From: JAWKOK01 sp963765875 | Lineage (GTDB): Bacteria > Chloroflexota > Anaerolineae > Caldilineales > Caldilineaceae | Direction: 5' to 3' | Assembly (NCBI GenBank): GCA_963765875.1 | Contig: CAVXYK010000021.1 | Coordinates: 124,001-188,000, forward strand | DNA: 64,000 nt | Part shown: in pieces, positions 7,569 through 16,760 of the stretch | Layout of the letters: every line of letters begins with the position of its first letter | Position numbering within the stretch: the stretch's first letter is position 1 | Translations under genes and position numbers: made by a program | The notes under the pieces: generated by a model | Seen by the model: only the letters and a program-made list of their open reading frames with translations | What the model was told of the DNA's origin: nothing | Database searches by the model: none

Positions 7569-8645
7569 ATGAAACTTGGCTTCGGATTCTACCGACACAT
7601 GCTCACCGAAGGATACTACAAATTTGCTGTGCAGTGCGGGGCCACCCATGCGGTGGTCCATCTCTGTGACTACGGTCTGGGCAGTTCGGGCCAGCAGGGG
7701 GATGATCAACCGGTGGGCGGCGATCAAGGCTGGGGCTACGCAACCCATCCCGAGGTTTGGACGCTGGATGAGTTGCTGGCTATCAAGGCCGAGCTTGAGG
7801 CGCACGGCCTGGTCTTTCATGCCATCGAAAACTTCGATCCGGCTCAGTGGCACGATGTGTTGATCGATGGGCCGAGGCGGGCCGAGCAGATCGAGGCCAT
7901 CAAGCAACAGATCCGCAACGTGGGTGCGGCGGGCATTGCTGTCTTTGGCTACAATTTCAGCATTGCCGGCGTGGCCGCCCGGGTCAAGCTGGAAACACGC
8001 GGCGGCGCGCCGGCCGTCGGTCTGGACGGCGTCAGCGATCTGCTGGAGAAACCGCTGCCCAACGGCATGGTCTGGAACATGGTCTACGACCCGGACGCGC
8101 CTGCCGGTGTGCTGCCGTCGGCCACCCATGAACAGCTCTGGGAACGGCTGGCTGCCTTCCTCCAAGAGATCGTTCCGGTGGCCGAGGAAGCAGGCGTGAT
8201 ATTGGCGGCGCATCCGGATGATCCACCGCTGGAGTGGGTGCGTGGACAGCCGCGGTTGGTCTATCGACGGCCGATGTACCAACGGCTGCTGGACATTGTG
8301 CCCAGCCACTCGAATCAACTGGAGCTCTGCGTTGGCACGCTGGCCGAGATGGATGATGAGGGCGACGAGGATGATCTCTACGGCTACATCGACCGCTACA
8401 GCCGCCAGGGCAAGATCGGCTATGTGCATCTGCGCAATGTGCGCGGCCACGTTCCCAACTATGTCGAGACTTTCATCGATGACGGTGAAGTCGACATAAA
8501 GCGAGTGTTGCAGGTTCTGCACGACAACGGCTACGACGGCGTCATCATTCCCGATCACGCGCCGCAGATGAGCTGTGACGCGCCGTGGCATGCGGGCATG
8601 GCCTTTGCCATGGGCTATCTGCGGGCGAAGCTGGAGGATCTCTAG
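7569..8645 (+). CDS. uxuA: Mannonate dehydratase-like (UxuA family) TIM-barrel enzyme
   Basis: A 358-aa xylose-isomerase-like TIM barrel closest in pattern to UxuA, which converts D-mannonate to 2-dehydro-3-deoxygluconate. It starts 'MKLGFGFYRHML' and carries UxuA-type C-terminal metal/substrate segments 'GKIGYVHLRNV', 'FIDDGEVD' and 'GVIIPDHAPQM'. ATG 7569 was chosen because the barrel's first strand begins directly there; the open frame upstream (to 7497) lies in repeat sequence. With the FAH-family and SDR enzymes on the opposite strand it fits a hexuronate or sugar-acid pathway. An unspecific sugar-phosphate isomerase/epimerase is the alternative. Confidence 0.85.
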   Translation: MKLGFGFYRHMLTEGYYKFAVQCGATHAVVHLCDYGLGSSGQQGDDQPVGGDQGWGYATHPEVWTLDELLAIKAELEAHGLVFHAIENFDPAQWHDVLIDGPRRAEQIEAIKQQIRNVGAAGIAVFGYNFSIAGVAARVKLETRGGAPAVGLDGVSDLLEKPLPNGMVWNMVYDPDAPAGVLPSATHEQLWERLAAFLQEIVPVAEEAGVILAAHPDDPPLEWVRGQPRLVYRRPMYQRLLDIVPSHSNQLELCVGTLAEMDDEGDEDDLYGYIDRYSRQGKIGYVHLRNVRGHVPNYVETFIDDGEVDIKRVLQVLHDNGYDGVIIPDHAPQMSCDAPWHAGMAFAMGYLRAKLEDL

Positions 8646-8723
8646 CCTTTCTCGGCCTTTGGTTTGGCAGTTGCTGGGCGGAGGGATTTTCAATTTCGGA
8701 GAAAGTTCGGCATTGCCTCGCAC

Positions 8724-8803
8724 TGCAAGGCCAGGCGGGTTGCCAATCCGCCCTACGCGGCAAGCGGCTGTTTATTGTAGGGCGGAATGGTATTCCGCCC
8801 AGC
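8724..8803. repeat. 80-bp direct repeat, copy 1
   Basis: Begins TGCAAGGCCAGGCGG and ends GTATTCCGCCCAGC, with an internal inverted motif CGCCCTAC/GTAGGGCG. It is almost identical to 8883-8962 in the same orientation. Confidence 0.85.
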
Positions 8804-8882
8804 CTAGCCGGCCAAGCAAAGCGTACGACAGTCGAGTTGGTTCTTGCCCAGCCAGTTGAATCGTTCGCTCCTGAGGAAGCAT

Positions 8883-8962
8883 TGCAAGGCCAGGCGGATT
8901 GCCGATCCGCCCTACGCGGCAAGCGACTGTTTATTGTAGGGCGGAATGGTATTCCGCCCAGC
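8883..8962. repeat. 80-bp direct repeat, copy 2
   Basis: Second copy of 8724-8803, differing at only a few positions. The 79 bp between the copies is not repeated. Confidence 0.85.
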
Positions 8963-8983
8963 GTGTAGAGAACCGGAAGCAAG

Positions 8984-9021
8984 AAGGTCCCGTTTGCCGA
9001 TAGGCCGGCAAACGGGACCTT
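8984..9021. terminator. Hairpin terminator between convergent genes
   Basis: Perfect 16-bp arms AAGGTCCCGTTTGCCG and CGGCAAACGGGACCTT with a 6-nt loop, located between the ends of the uxuA-like gene (8645) and the convergent secreted-protein gene (9065). The T-tracts are short on both strands, so it may act bidirectionally but weakly. Confidence 0.65.
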
Positions 9022-9064
9022 TGAATAGGCCTATGAAATTTCGAGCGTCGAGCCACACACCCGC

Positions 9065-10585
9065 TTACTTGAGAGCCACTGCCTCGTCCGCCATGCCGGT
9101 GTCGCAGCGACCGCTGACGCCGCACCAGGCGTTCTGTGTCCATTCCAGGCCGGTGGTTGCACCGTCGGCAGCGCCGTTCTTCACGAAGAGGTAGCTGCGT
9201 GTGACGGTGTCTGTTGTGGCGTCGGCTGCGCCAGTGGCCAACGAGCGGACAAGTTTGAAGCGCGGCTGGCCGTCGCTGTCGATCTCTTCGACCAGTTCCA
9301 CATCGTCAACCTGGCCCACGGCCACATTCTCCACCTGATTGGGATTGGAGAAGGGCGTCGTGATCGATGCCTGTGCCAGCATGCCCTGGTATCCGTCCAG
9401 ACGGGCCATGGCTTCAGCGGAGGTCCCGGCGAACGGAATCAACGCTTCGGCGTCAAACTGAGCATAGGCCGAGCGAATGTCGGTGTCGAAGGGCAGGAAG
9501 ATCTGGGCCGACGTTCGACCGTCGAAGACCGTCTCCGGCGCGATCTGAGCCTCTGCGATGCCGTCCAGGAGGATGCCTGAGCGATCCAGCGTTACCAAGC
9601 CCTGGGTCACTAGCGGTCGAATCTCGACATTCATCAGGTTGCCGATCATGCCTGCGTCCACGGAGTAGGCCCCGCCTGCCTGGAAGAAGGGCTCAGCGCC
9701 CTTGCCGATGCTGCTCGTGACCTGCATGCCGATTCGCTGTCGAATGGGCAATCCGTCAGGAATCAACACATTTGCCTCGCCCAGGTCGATCATCTGGCCC
9801 ACAAAGGCAAGCTGATCATCGACGCTGACTGTGACGTTGCCGGATAGATAGGCGTAGGGCTCGCGTGGATCGATGACCAACGTGGCGTTCTGTCCGCGGG
9901 GAACGCTCAGCCGCACAGCGTGATCTTCGCCCTCCACCCGATGATTCGATTCGGCCACCAGGCCGGAATTGAAGTCGAGGAAGAGATATTGTCGCTCAGG
10001 ATCGAGCGGCGCATTCAGGTGGGCAAGATTCGCACCTGTTTCCAGGCCAAGATCCGCTTTCACGGGCGCGTCCAGGTCGACGTTTTCGAGCACGCCCACA
10101 GATGGGAACGGAACCTGGGCCGTGCCACGCATTCGCTCAACATTGCCGTTTTCGTCCAACACCAGGACAAGATCCGCATCCATCAACTCGAGATCGCCGA
10201 TGGGCAGCTTGAGCGTCAGGTCGTCCTCGATCTCGATTCCGGCGTTTTCCGGCAGGAAGTTCAGGTTGTCCTGAGCCAGTTCAATGGCAAAGGATGCGCC
10301 CAGTTTGGCGATCGGTGAGATGCCAAATCTGTCTAGGCTCACATTGACGGTACAAGCATCGCCATCACAGCTGACGCCATATTCTTCCAGCGATTCAGGT
10401 TGTGCTACTGCTATGGTGTCTGCATCTTCGGCTGCTGAAGTCTCTGTCACAACCAGTGGTGCAGTTGATGTCGATTGGGCAAAGGTCGGCTGGTAGCTGA
10501 ATGCCATCCAGGCGATGCCGAGTATCAGGATTGGTAGTATTTTTCGTAATCGGTGCGCCATAGGAACGATCACTCTCTCTTTCAT
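9065..10585 (-). CDS. Secreted protein of unknown function
   Basis: A 506-aa protein I do not recognise. It has an export signal near the N-terminus ('ILPILILGIAWMAFSYQ' then 'TFAQS', likely cleavage after FAQ or AQS). The rest is acidic, beta-rich and without obvious repeats or catalytic motifs; four cysteines are visible, in two local pairs ('SCDGDAC' near residue 74 and 'WCGVSGRC' near the C-terminus), suggesting disulfides outside the cell. Two starts are possible: 10585 and 10564 (MAHRLRK), both preceded by purine-rich GAGAG stretches. The flanking L,D-transpeptidase gene points to the cell envelope, but nothing more specific can be said. Confidence 0.8.
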   Translation of the reverse strand: MKERVIVPMAHRLRKILPILILGIAWMAFSYQPTFAQSTSTAPLVVTETSAAEDADTIAVAQPESLEEYGVSCDGDACTVNVSLDRFGISPIAKLGASFAIELAQDNLNFLPENAGIEIEDDLTLKLPIGDLELMDADLVLVLDENGNVERMRGTAQVPFPSVGVLENVDLDAPVKADLGLETGANLAHLNAPLDPERQYLFLDFNSGLVAESNHRVEGEDHAVRLSVPRGQNATLVIDPREPYAYLSGNVTVSVDDQLAFVGQMIDLGEANVLIPDGLPIRQRIGMQVTSSIGKGAEPFFQAGGAYSVDAGMIGNLMNVEIRPLVTQGLVTLDRSGILLDGIAEAQIAPETVFDGRTSAQIFLPFDTDIRSAYAQFDAEALIPFAGTSAEAMARLDGYQGMLAQASITTPFSNPNQVENVAVGQVDDVELVEEIDSDGQPRFKLVRSLATGAADATTDTVTRSYLFVKNGAADGATTGLEWTQNAWCGVSGRCDTGMADEAVALK

Positions 10586-10787
10586 CTCTCTTTGTATCTC
10601 ACTCTTGCGGGCCGTTTTGGCCCGATTTGCTGATGTTCAGTCAGTTTCTGCATCTAAGCTGAACGGCTGCTAGGACGCGCCAACTGCAATCAAACATCTC
10701 GAATTGTGAAGGAGATTACTTAAGCGAGAATGAACCAATTGTGATGGGAAGATAAGTGATGCCGGACCGGGATATTGGGGATGATCG

Positions 10788-10833
10788 AGTAGGGTGCGCC
10801 CCTTGCGGGCGCCCGCAAGGGGCGCACCCTACT
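10788..10833. repeat. Perfect 46-bp palindrome
   Basis: Arms 10788-10810 and 10811-10833 are exact reverse complements (AGTAGGGTGCGCCCCTTGCG and its inverse) with no loop. It lies 3 bp past the stop of the L,D-transpeptidase gene, where it could act as a REP-type element or protect the transcript's 3' end; no T-tract follows. Confidence 0.85.
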
Positions 10834-10836
10834 TTG

Positions 10837-11853
10837 CTACTCATAGACGAAGACTGGGGTGCCCATGGACGCCCATTCAAACAGATCGATCGCCTCGTCT
10901 TCGCGCATGTTGACACAGCCGTGGCTGACCGCTTTGCCGAAATCATCGTGCCAGTAGGCGCCGTGGATGGCATAGTTTGAGAAGAAGTACATGACGGCCG
11001 GCACGTCGGGCAGGTTGTAGTCTCGACCGACCATGTCTTGGCTGGCATACTTGCGATTGATATGGAATACGCCCTGGACTGTGGGTGTCCATTCTTCGCC
11101 GCTGCTGATCGCAGTCTCAAGGTAGATCTCGTCGCCCTCCCAGGCTCGCAGCGTTTGGGTTGCGAGTTCGACTTCGATCCAGCGCCCGGTCCTGTCAAAG
11201 GGAATGTCAAGGCGAGTGGCAAGGGTGTGCGGATTGGCGACTGGCTTGGCAGACGGTGCCGTAGTTCGTTCTGTGGTTCGCTCCGGCGTCTGGCTTTCGG
11301 CAGGGATCAATGCTTTGCGAATGCTCTTGTCGAAAATTGTGGCTTTTGATGGCGTTGCTTGGGTCTGTGAATCTGTAGGCTGGGCAATTGCGGTCGGGAG
11401 GGCACTTGTGCCGGCCACCGGATTGGTTGCAGCCGTCAGAGTCTTTGAGGGTGATGAAACCGACAGCTGGCTTCGATTACGAATCTGGATAGGCGTGAAG
11501 TATTCGTTGTAGTTGAGGTTGCTGTGGACAACACGCAGCCGCAACTGATAGTCTCCATCGGGATAGAGTGACGTATCAAGCGTGGCGAACATTTCGGGCG
11601 CATCGGCCGGATTGTCGCCGACGGCGATGAAGGTTGCAGAATTGGGATCGCTGTCGAGTACCAGGTCTATCTGCCATTTCCGGAATGACGGATGGCTCGC
11701 CCTACCCTGAATATCAATTATGCCGCTTGTCGTTGCGTTCTGCTGCGGGTACAATATGCCGCTGTTGTCGGCGGACGCCTCAGCTCTCATTGAGAATGAG
11801 GATGAGAGGGTCAAAAGTAGTACAGCAATTCCAATAGCGAAAGAACGGACCAT
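10837..11853 (-). CDS. L,D-transpeptidase (YkuD domain), exported
   Basis: A 338-aa exported cell-wall enzyme. An N-terminal signal ('SFAIGIAVLLLTLSSSFS') is followed by a beta-sandwich segment and a Pro/Thr-rich linker, then the C-terminal YkuD catalytic domain ending in HGAYWHDDFGKAVSHGCVNM. The nucleophile is the Cys of SHGC (about residue 313), with the upstream His of 'IHG'. YkuD enzymes form 3-3 cross-links in peptidoglycan or attach proteins to it. The start at 11853 puts the signal peptide at the very N-terminus; the frame stays open to 12000 but the added 49 residues look non-coding. Catalytic residues are intact. Confidence 0.9.
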   Translation of the reverse strand: MVRSFAIGIAVLLLTLSSSFSMRAEASADNSGILYPQQNATTSGIIDIQGRASHPSFRKWQIDLVLDSDPNSATFIAVGDNPADAPEMFATLDTSLYPDGDYQLRLRVVHSNLNYNEYFTPIQIRNRSQLSVSSPSKTLTAATNPVAGTSALPTAIAQPTDSQTQATPSKATIFDKSIRKALIPAESQTPERTTERTTAPSAKPVANPHTLATRLDIPFDRTGRWIEVELATQTLRAWEGDEIYLETAISSGEEWTPTVQGVFHINRKYASQDMVGRDYNLPDVPAVMYFFSNYAIHGAYWHDDFGKAVSHGCVNMREDEAIDLFEWASMGTPVFVYE

Positions 11854-12210
11854 GCCGTTTGCTCCATACGTTCGTTTTTTCTGAACTCTGTCCGGAACAA
11901 GTCCACTCAATATGGGCTCTTTGGCCCAGTCTGAGATCGACGGACAGACGTAATGATTTTGAATGATCCGACCTAGATAGTCGGTTCTATTAATGCACAA
12001 TTCCCTTTATTAAACCACGGATTTCACTTCACCGGAAACCTGACGTCGAACCGATATTGTCGCAAGAGAATGGCCACAGACAATTCGAAAAATCGAACTT
12101 CTTGCGCTACCATAGTTGTTGATTGACGTTCGAAATTGATCTTCTTTGTGCACGTCGTTGGGTTCAGTAACTGTGATTTCCACCGCGGATATGGTGGTCG
12201 AGGTGATGGC

Positions 12211-14631
12211 ATGCTTAGACGATTAGTGAGTATTGGACTGGTGGCAGTGTCAGTGGCGGTCTTCTGCGCCGGCTGTGCCGTGGGCGAGAACCCCGATTCG
12301 GGTGATGAGATTTCCGGGAAGATTCTGATCTGGCACAGTTGGAATGAAGCAGAGGAAGTTGTGCTCACGCAGATCTTGGACCGGTTCACTGAGATCAACC
12401 GCGATGCCACTGTGAAAATTCAGGGCTTTGATTCGGTTGATGAGATGTTGGAAGAGTTCCGAACTTCCGCAGTCTCCGGGCTGGGCCCGGATCTGATGAT
12501 CGCCCCTGGAAGTGCGATCAGGCCGCTGGCCCAGGCAGAATACATACGCAGTATTGGCGACATATTTGGCGAGGAAGATGCGCAAAACTTCATGCGCGGC
12601 GCGCTTGAGTTGATGGAGTGGCAGGAAGATCTGTATGGAATGCCGGCATCGCTCAACACCACTGTACTATACTACAACAAGAATCTCGTAGATGATCCGC
12701 CTGATACGCTGAACAGCCTGCTAGAGGAGACTGCCGCAGGGCGTCCTGTGGCGATGTCAGATGATTTCCACGACACGTTCTGGGGAATCCAGGCATTTGG
12801 CGGCAAGTTGTTTGACGAAGACGGCTGGCTTGGTCTTGACCAGGGCGGCTTCGTTAACTGGTTGGCATGGTTGAAGAGCGCACGTGATCTGCCCGGCGTG
12901 CTGTTGGATCCGGACTCAACGGTCTTGCAGGAACGATTCCTGGACGGGGATGCAGCTTACTATATCGGCGATTCCCGCGACCTTCAGAGCTTGGAAGAGC
13001 GGCTGGGAGACGATGTGCTCGGTGTGGCCACATTGCCAAGCGGCCCCATCGGCGTGGCCGGGCCGTTGCTCGAGGTTGAGGGGCTGCTTTTTAGCACGGC
13101 CTCTTCAGATCGACAGAGCGACCTTGCCATCGAGTTGGCGAAATTTATCACCAATCCGGAACAGAGCGCACTGCTTATGCGCGAAGTTCAGCATATCCCG
13201 GCCAATCTCGGTCTGCACATCAACCCCAGTGTCATGCCGAGGATGAACAACCTGTCGATACAAGCCAGAAACTCGGTACCGCTGTCAAACAGTGGGGATG
13301 CCGATTCGATTTTGAGCTTGGTCGCCGAAAGCTATGACAGCGTGCTCGAAGGTCTAATCGATCCGGCCCAGGCTGCAGCGGAAGTTACCGGTGTCGTCAA
13401 TACGCTACTTGGTCGAGATGAGTTTGCCGCCGCAGAGTCATCCTGTGGGTCAATCGGCGTTATTCGAATCGCCAATCTGTTGCCTCCGGAGCAGGTCACT
13501 GCCGTTCGAGAGCGCCTGAAAGACTATCGGCAAAAATGCCCGAACGTTGTTGTCCGCGACTCTGTGATGGACTACGATCAGCTAAGCGCCATGTTGGCGG
13601 GCAGCACCGACGTCCTTGGTTATGCCGATCTGATCTTGGGGCCTCAGGCGCACGTCGCTTCCCTCGCTGATGACGGACATATCCGCAAGGTCTCAAATTT
13701 ACTGACTGCTGATGAACTCCAGCGCTTTCAGCCAAAAGCGCTGGAGGCCCTGCGCTACAGCAGTGAGATCGACGGAGATGGGCTCTATGGATTCCCACTC
13801 TCGATGGATGTCGACGCGCTCTATGTCAATGGGGATTTGGCTCCCGACACGGCCCTCAATCTGGTTGACATTGAAACGCAGGCGGGCGCAGGTGTACCAA
13901 TTGTTTTGGAAGCCAACCTGGCGAATGGATTCTGGGGCTTTGGCTCAATGGGCGGTCTCATCACACCGGAAAACTCGCTGAATGACAAAAATGCTGAAGC
14001 GCTGATCGCCTGGCTGACTTGGCTGAAGGATATGAGGGACAGTGGGGAGGTCAATCTTGCTGACGAACACGACCTGGCGCGCCAGGCGTTTCTCGATGAG
14101 GAATCCGCCTACTTCGTGGGGGCGGCGTCAGAATACTTCTCACTTCATTCGTTGGAGGCGTCCGGTCAACTCTCCACCGGCATGCTGCCGTCCGGACCCG
14201 GCGGCGAGGCATCACCGATAGTGAGGGCCTATGGCATTATGGTCAATAGCGCCGCCTCCAATGGCCAATTGCTCTTAATCGGCGATCTAGTGCGTTTTCT
14301 AACCGATCAAGAGACAGCCCAGAAAATCGCAGAGACCGCCCATGTCGTGCCCGCAAACGCAACTGTCGATCTGAGCACAATTCCCCATCTCGCCGCTTTT
14401 TCACAACAGGCCACGGTGGCCTCTGTATTGCCCAACACACCGCAACTGGATGAAGTTTTCTCATCGCTGGAGGGTGTGTTCACGGCTGTGCTGGATGGCG
14501 GCATCCCGCCTGAGGAAGCGGTGACCGCGCTCTTTGGCGCTCTTTCCGGCGAACCGGCGGATAGTCTGCCTACCGGTGAGTTGGATCCATCGGACGAGGC
14601 CGCTGAAACGCCAGAGAATGGAGATGATTGA
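12211..14631 (+). CDS. Lipoprotein with two fused family 1 solute-binding domains
   Basis: An 806-aa protein with a lipoprotein signal (MLRRLVSIGLVAVSVAVF, lipobox CAGC, Cys22) and two consecutive MalE-like extracellular solute-binding domains. Domain 1 runs from about residue 35 ('GKILIWHSWNE') to about 405, domain 2 from about 410 ('SSCGSIGVIRIANLLPP') to about 790. Both carry the family's landmarks in the same order: 'LYGMPASLNTTVLYYNK' against 'LYGFPLSMDVDALYVNG', 'FWGIQAFGG' against 'FWGFGSMGG', and 'ATLPSGP' against 'GMLPSGP'. The ATG at 12211 has AGGTG upstream. No ABC permease or ATPase is nearby; instead the stop overlaps the start of an MscS channel gene, so the binding protein probably serves sensing or gating rather than import. 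Confidence 0.88.
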   Translation: MLRRLVSIGLVAVSVAVFCAGCAVGENPDSGDEISGKILIWHSWNEAEEVVLTQILDRFTEINRDATVKIQGFDSVDEMLEEFRTSAVSGLGPDLMIAPGSAIRPLAQAEYIRSIGDIFGEEDAQNFMRGALELMEWQEDLYGMPASLNTTVLYYNKNLVDDPPDTLNSLLEETAAGRPVAMSDDFHDTFWGIQAFGGKLFDEDGWLGLDQGGFVNWLAWLKSARDLPGVLLDPDSTVLQERFLDGDAAYYIGDSRDLQSLEERLGDDVLGVATLPSGPIGVAGPLLEVEGLLFSTASSDRQSDLAIELAKFITNPEQSALLMREVQHIPANLGLHINPSVMPRMNNLSIQARNSVPLSNSGDADSILSLVAESYDSVLEGLIDPAQAAAEVTGVVNTLLGRDEFAAAESSCGSIGVIRIANLLPPEQVTAVRERLKDYRQKCPNVVVRDSVMDYDQLSAMLAGSTDVLGYADLILGPQAHVASLADDGHIRKVSNLLTADELQRFQPKALEALRYSSEIDGDGLYGFPLSMDVDALYVNGDLAPDTALNLVDIETQAGAGVPIVLEANLANGFWGFGSMGGLITPENSLNDKNAEALIAWLTWLKDMRDSGEVNLADEHDLARQAFLDEESAYFVGAASEYFSLHSLEASGQLSTGMLPSGPGGEASPIVRAYGIMVNSAASNGQLLLIGDLVRFLTDQETAQKIAETAHVVPANATVDLSTIPHLAAFSQQATVASVLPNTPQLDEVFSSLEGVFTAVLDGGIPPEEAVTALFGALSGEPADSLPTGELDPSDEAAETPENGDD

Positions 14632-15956
14632 TGGAGACTGGGAATCGACTCGACCTTCTTCAAGATCTGTTGGACCGCTTGCTGATCGTAACGGAACGTC
14701 CTGTGGTTCAGCGCCAGTTGGTTGCATTTGTTGTCGTGTTTTTGCTGGCTTGGCTGATTCCACATCTGTTGGAGGCCATTGGCCGTCGCTGGATACGCCG
14801 CCGTGCCGCGTCTGCAACCGCCAAGGGCCAGTCGGCCAAAGGGGTGTCAACACGCTCGTGGAAGAGTCTGTCATGGAGTGACCGTCTTCTTCGGATTGCG
14901 CGTGCGGTGGAGTTTACTGCTTTTCCGCTGCTTGGCCTCTGTCTTAGCCAGGTCGCAATCATCTATTTCGAGTCTAATGGTTGGCGCACCGGACTGATCA
15001 AGGAACTGATCCCGATCTTCTGGCTGATTCTGGGCTATCGTGGCTTGGCCGGCGTACTCTATGCCACGATGGCGGATGAGACTGCCAAACGATACTCGAG
15101 TCAGTTGCTGAAACCCCTGACCACGTTGCTCAGCCTTTGGCTGATCTGGCGTACGCTTTCGGGCACCTTCCCCTTGGGCGACACGGTGCTCTTCCGAGTC
15201 ATGGATACGCAGATCTTGCTGCGCACGTTGGTCTCTGCGGCCATTGTTCTCTACTTCTTCATTGTGTCGGCTTGGATCATCCGCGATCTGTTGCGGCGTG
15301 GGCTGTCTCGGCGCAAGAATGCCGATGCCGGCGTGACCAACGCAGTCGTCGTCACATCCTACTACGCTATCCTCGCGCTCGGCGTGTTGACTGCAATGAC
15401 AATGCTTGGCTTCAATCTCTCCACATTGACTGTTGTGTTGGGCGGCCTTTCCGTGGGCATCAGCTTTGGCCTGCAAGATCTGGTCGCGAATTTTGTCAGC
15501 GGTATTATGCTGGTCTACGAACATACATTGCGCCCCGGCGATGTCATTCAGGTAGGTGGACAGAGCGGTACTGTAGACAAACTACGCCTGCGATCGACGG
15601 TGCTGCGCACGGTTGACAATGTTGAGATCTTCGTGCCCGATCGGATACTGCTGACCTCGTCGGTCCAAACCTATACATACACCAATCGTCTTGTCCGGTC
15701 CACAGTCAGTGTGGACGTACGCAATGACTGCGAGCCGGAAGATGTACGCAAATTACTGTTGGGCGTGGCCAAACGTCATGGGCTCGTGCTTAAGAGTCCG
15801 GCTCCTTCGGTTATCTTCACAGACTTTTCTAGCGCCAGACTCAATTTCCAGTTGAACTTCTGGATTAACAACCCGCCGCGTGCACAACAGATCACCAGCG
15901 ATCTGCGCTTCATGATCTATCGCGAGTTGGCCAACAGCGAAATAGATGTCGAATAA
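14631..15956 (+). CDS. MscS-family mechanosensitive channel
   Basis: A 441-aa membrane protein. Four to five hydrophobic segments lie in the first ~240 residues. The MscS core follows: the pore-lining TM3 ('GGLSVGISFGLQDLVANFVSG') and the beta domain ('HTLRPGDVIQVGGQSGTV', 'VEIFVPDRILLTSSVQ'), then an alpha-beta C-terminal domain. MscS channels open under membrane tension to release solutes. The ATG at 14631 overlaps the stop TGA of the solute-binding lipoprotein gene (TGATG), so the two proteins are translationally coupled and likely made in fixed ratio. Confidence 0.93.
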   Translation: METGNRLDLLQDLLDRLLIVTERPVVQRQLVAFVVVFLLAWLIPHLLEAIGRRWIRRRAASATAKGQSAKGVSTRSWKSLSWSDRLLRIARAVEFTAFPLLGLCLSQVAIIYFESNGWRTGLIKELIPIFWLILGYRGLAGVLYATMADETAKRYSSQLLKPLTTLLSLWLIWRTLSGTFPLGDTVLFRVMDTQILLRTLVSAAIVLYFFIVSAWIIRDLLRRGLSRRKNADAGVTNAVVVTSYYAILALGVLTAMTMLGFNLSTLTVVLGGLSVGISFGLQDLVANFVSGIMLVYEHTLRPGDVIQVGGQSGTVDKLRLRSTVLRTVDNVEIFVPDRILLTSSVQTYTYTNRLVRSTVSVDVRNDCEPEDVRKLLLGVAKRHGLVLKSPAPSVIFTDFSSARLNFQLNFWINNPPRAQQITSDLRFMIYRELANSEIDVE

Positions 15957-16331
15957 CCGGCTGTGCCCATCCATCCTCGCAGGCTGAGAGAAAGACTCGA
16001 TAGAACACGCATCACGCGGATCTGGCTAATTGTCATGGATACTGCTGGGATGAATCCGTACTTGTACGCCGTCTCCCGGTCATTTGTGGCCCTGTCACCT
16101 GTTTCCCCTTCTGTGTCACTCCGCCAAGGTGCTAGACGTCATATTTTTCCAGATATTTCTCCAAAATAGAAGATGTGGCCAATTTGTGTGGGATTATTTT
16201 GGGAGGTTTGCACAATTTGCCATGATTCGGTTTTCTGCTAAGATTTGTGCGCCAATATGCTGGGCTCTGGTCTGAGAGACAGCGTTGGCCCCGAGAATGT
16301 CGGGTTCAAGAAGCAGATATGAATGGAGAGT
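15957..16331. other. Intergenic stretch with a promoter and a repeat remnant
   Basis: Holds a short remnant resembling the GCGGATCTGGCT part of the TA-type MITE (near 16004-16045) and the promoter at 16217-16244. I see no gene. Confidence 0.5.
16217..16244 (+). promoter_or_regulatory. Candidate promoter of the CBM48 gene
   Basis: TTGCCA, 16-bp spacer and an extended -10 (TGC-TAAGAT), about 90 bp upstream of the gene start. Confidence 0.5.
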
Positions 16332-16334
16332 ATG

Positions 16335-16631
16335 ATGATCAAGCATCAAAACATGAAGAAAGACAATCAGGTCAAGATCACGTTTGTGTTGCCCTATTCA
16401 CCTGAGATGGCTCAGGTCTCCGTAGTCGGCGACTTCAACAGTTGGACACCGGGTAAGCACAAGTTGGTCAAGCGCAACAACGGCACATGCAGTGCCGCGG
16501 TTGCACTAGAACCGGGGCAACAGTATCAGTTCCGATACTACTCGGGCGACGGTACTTGGTTCAACGATGAAGCCGCAGATGGGTACATGATGGGCGAACA
16601 CGGGGAGGAGAACTGCGTCGTTTTGACCTAG
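16335..16631 (+). CDS. Stand-alone CBM48 / isoamylase-N-like glycogen-binding protein
   Basis: A 98-aa protein made of a single carbohydrate-binding module of the type fused to glycogen branching enzymes and to AMPK beta subunits: 'VKITFVLPYSPEMAQVSVVG', then 'DFNSWTPGKHKLVK', 'LEPGQQYQFRYYSGDGTW' and 'NDEAADGYMMGEHGEEN'. No catalytic domain is attached. Such single-module proteins may tether partners to glycogen or sense it. The start is uncertain: ATGs at 16332 and 16335 follow GGAG at 16325-16328; 16335 gives the better spacing. A strong terminator follows. Confidence 0.85.
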   Translation: MIKHQNMKKDNQVKITFVLPYSPEMAQVSVVGDFNSWTPGKHKLVKRNNGTCSAAVALEPGQQYQFRYYSGDGTWFNDEAADGYMMGEHGEENCVVLT

Positions 16632-16701
16632 CGGGTCGACAATGTTCTATTCCGGGGATCGGGCGTCTGGCGTTGGACAAAGTCAGACCGTCGATTCATC
16701 A

Positions 16702-16750
16702 CGTTCAGCGCACGGGTTCTGAGCAGAACCCGTGCGCTCGAACGTTTTTT
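16702..16750 (+). terminator. Rho-independent terminator
   Basis: A GC-rich stem (CGTTCAGCGCACGGGTTCT paired with AGAACCCGTGCGCTCGAACG, short loop) ends in TTTTTT. It terminates the CBM48 transcript just before the convergent oxidoreductase gene. Confidence 0.85.
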
Positions 16751-16760
16751 ATTCTATCGA

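Noticed and set aside
7506..8723. 405-codon minus-strand frame opposite the uxuA-like gene
   Set aside because: The plus strand carries a recognisable TIM-barrel enzyme; the reverse frame reads through repeat sequence.
8724..8962. Direct repeats considered as a CRISPR array
   Set aside because: Only two 80-bp units with internal inverted motifs, far longer than CRISPR repeats, and no cas genes.
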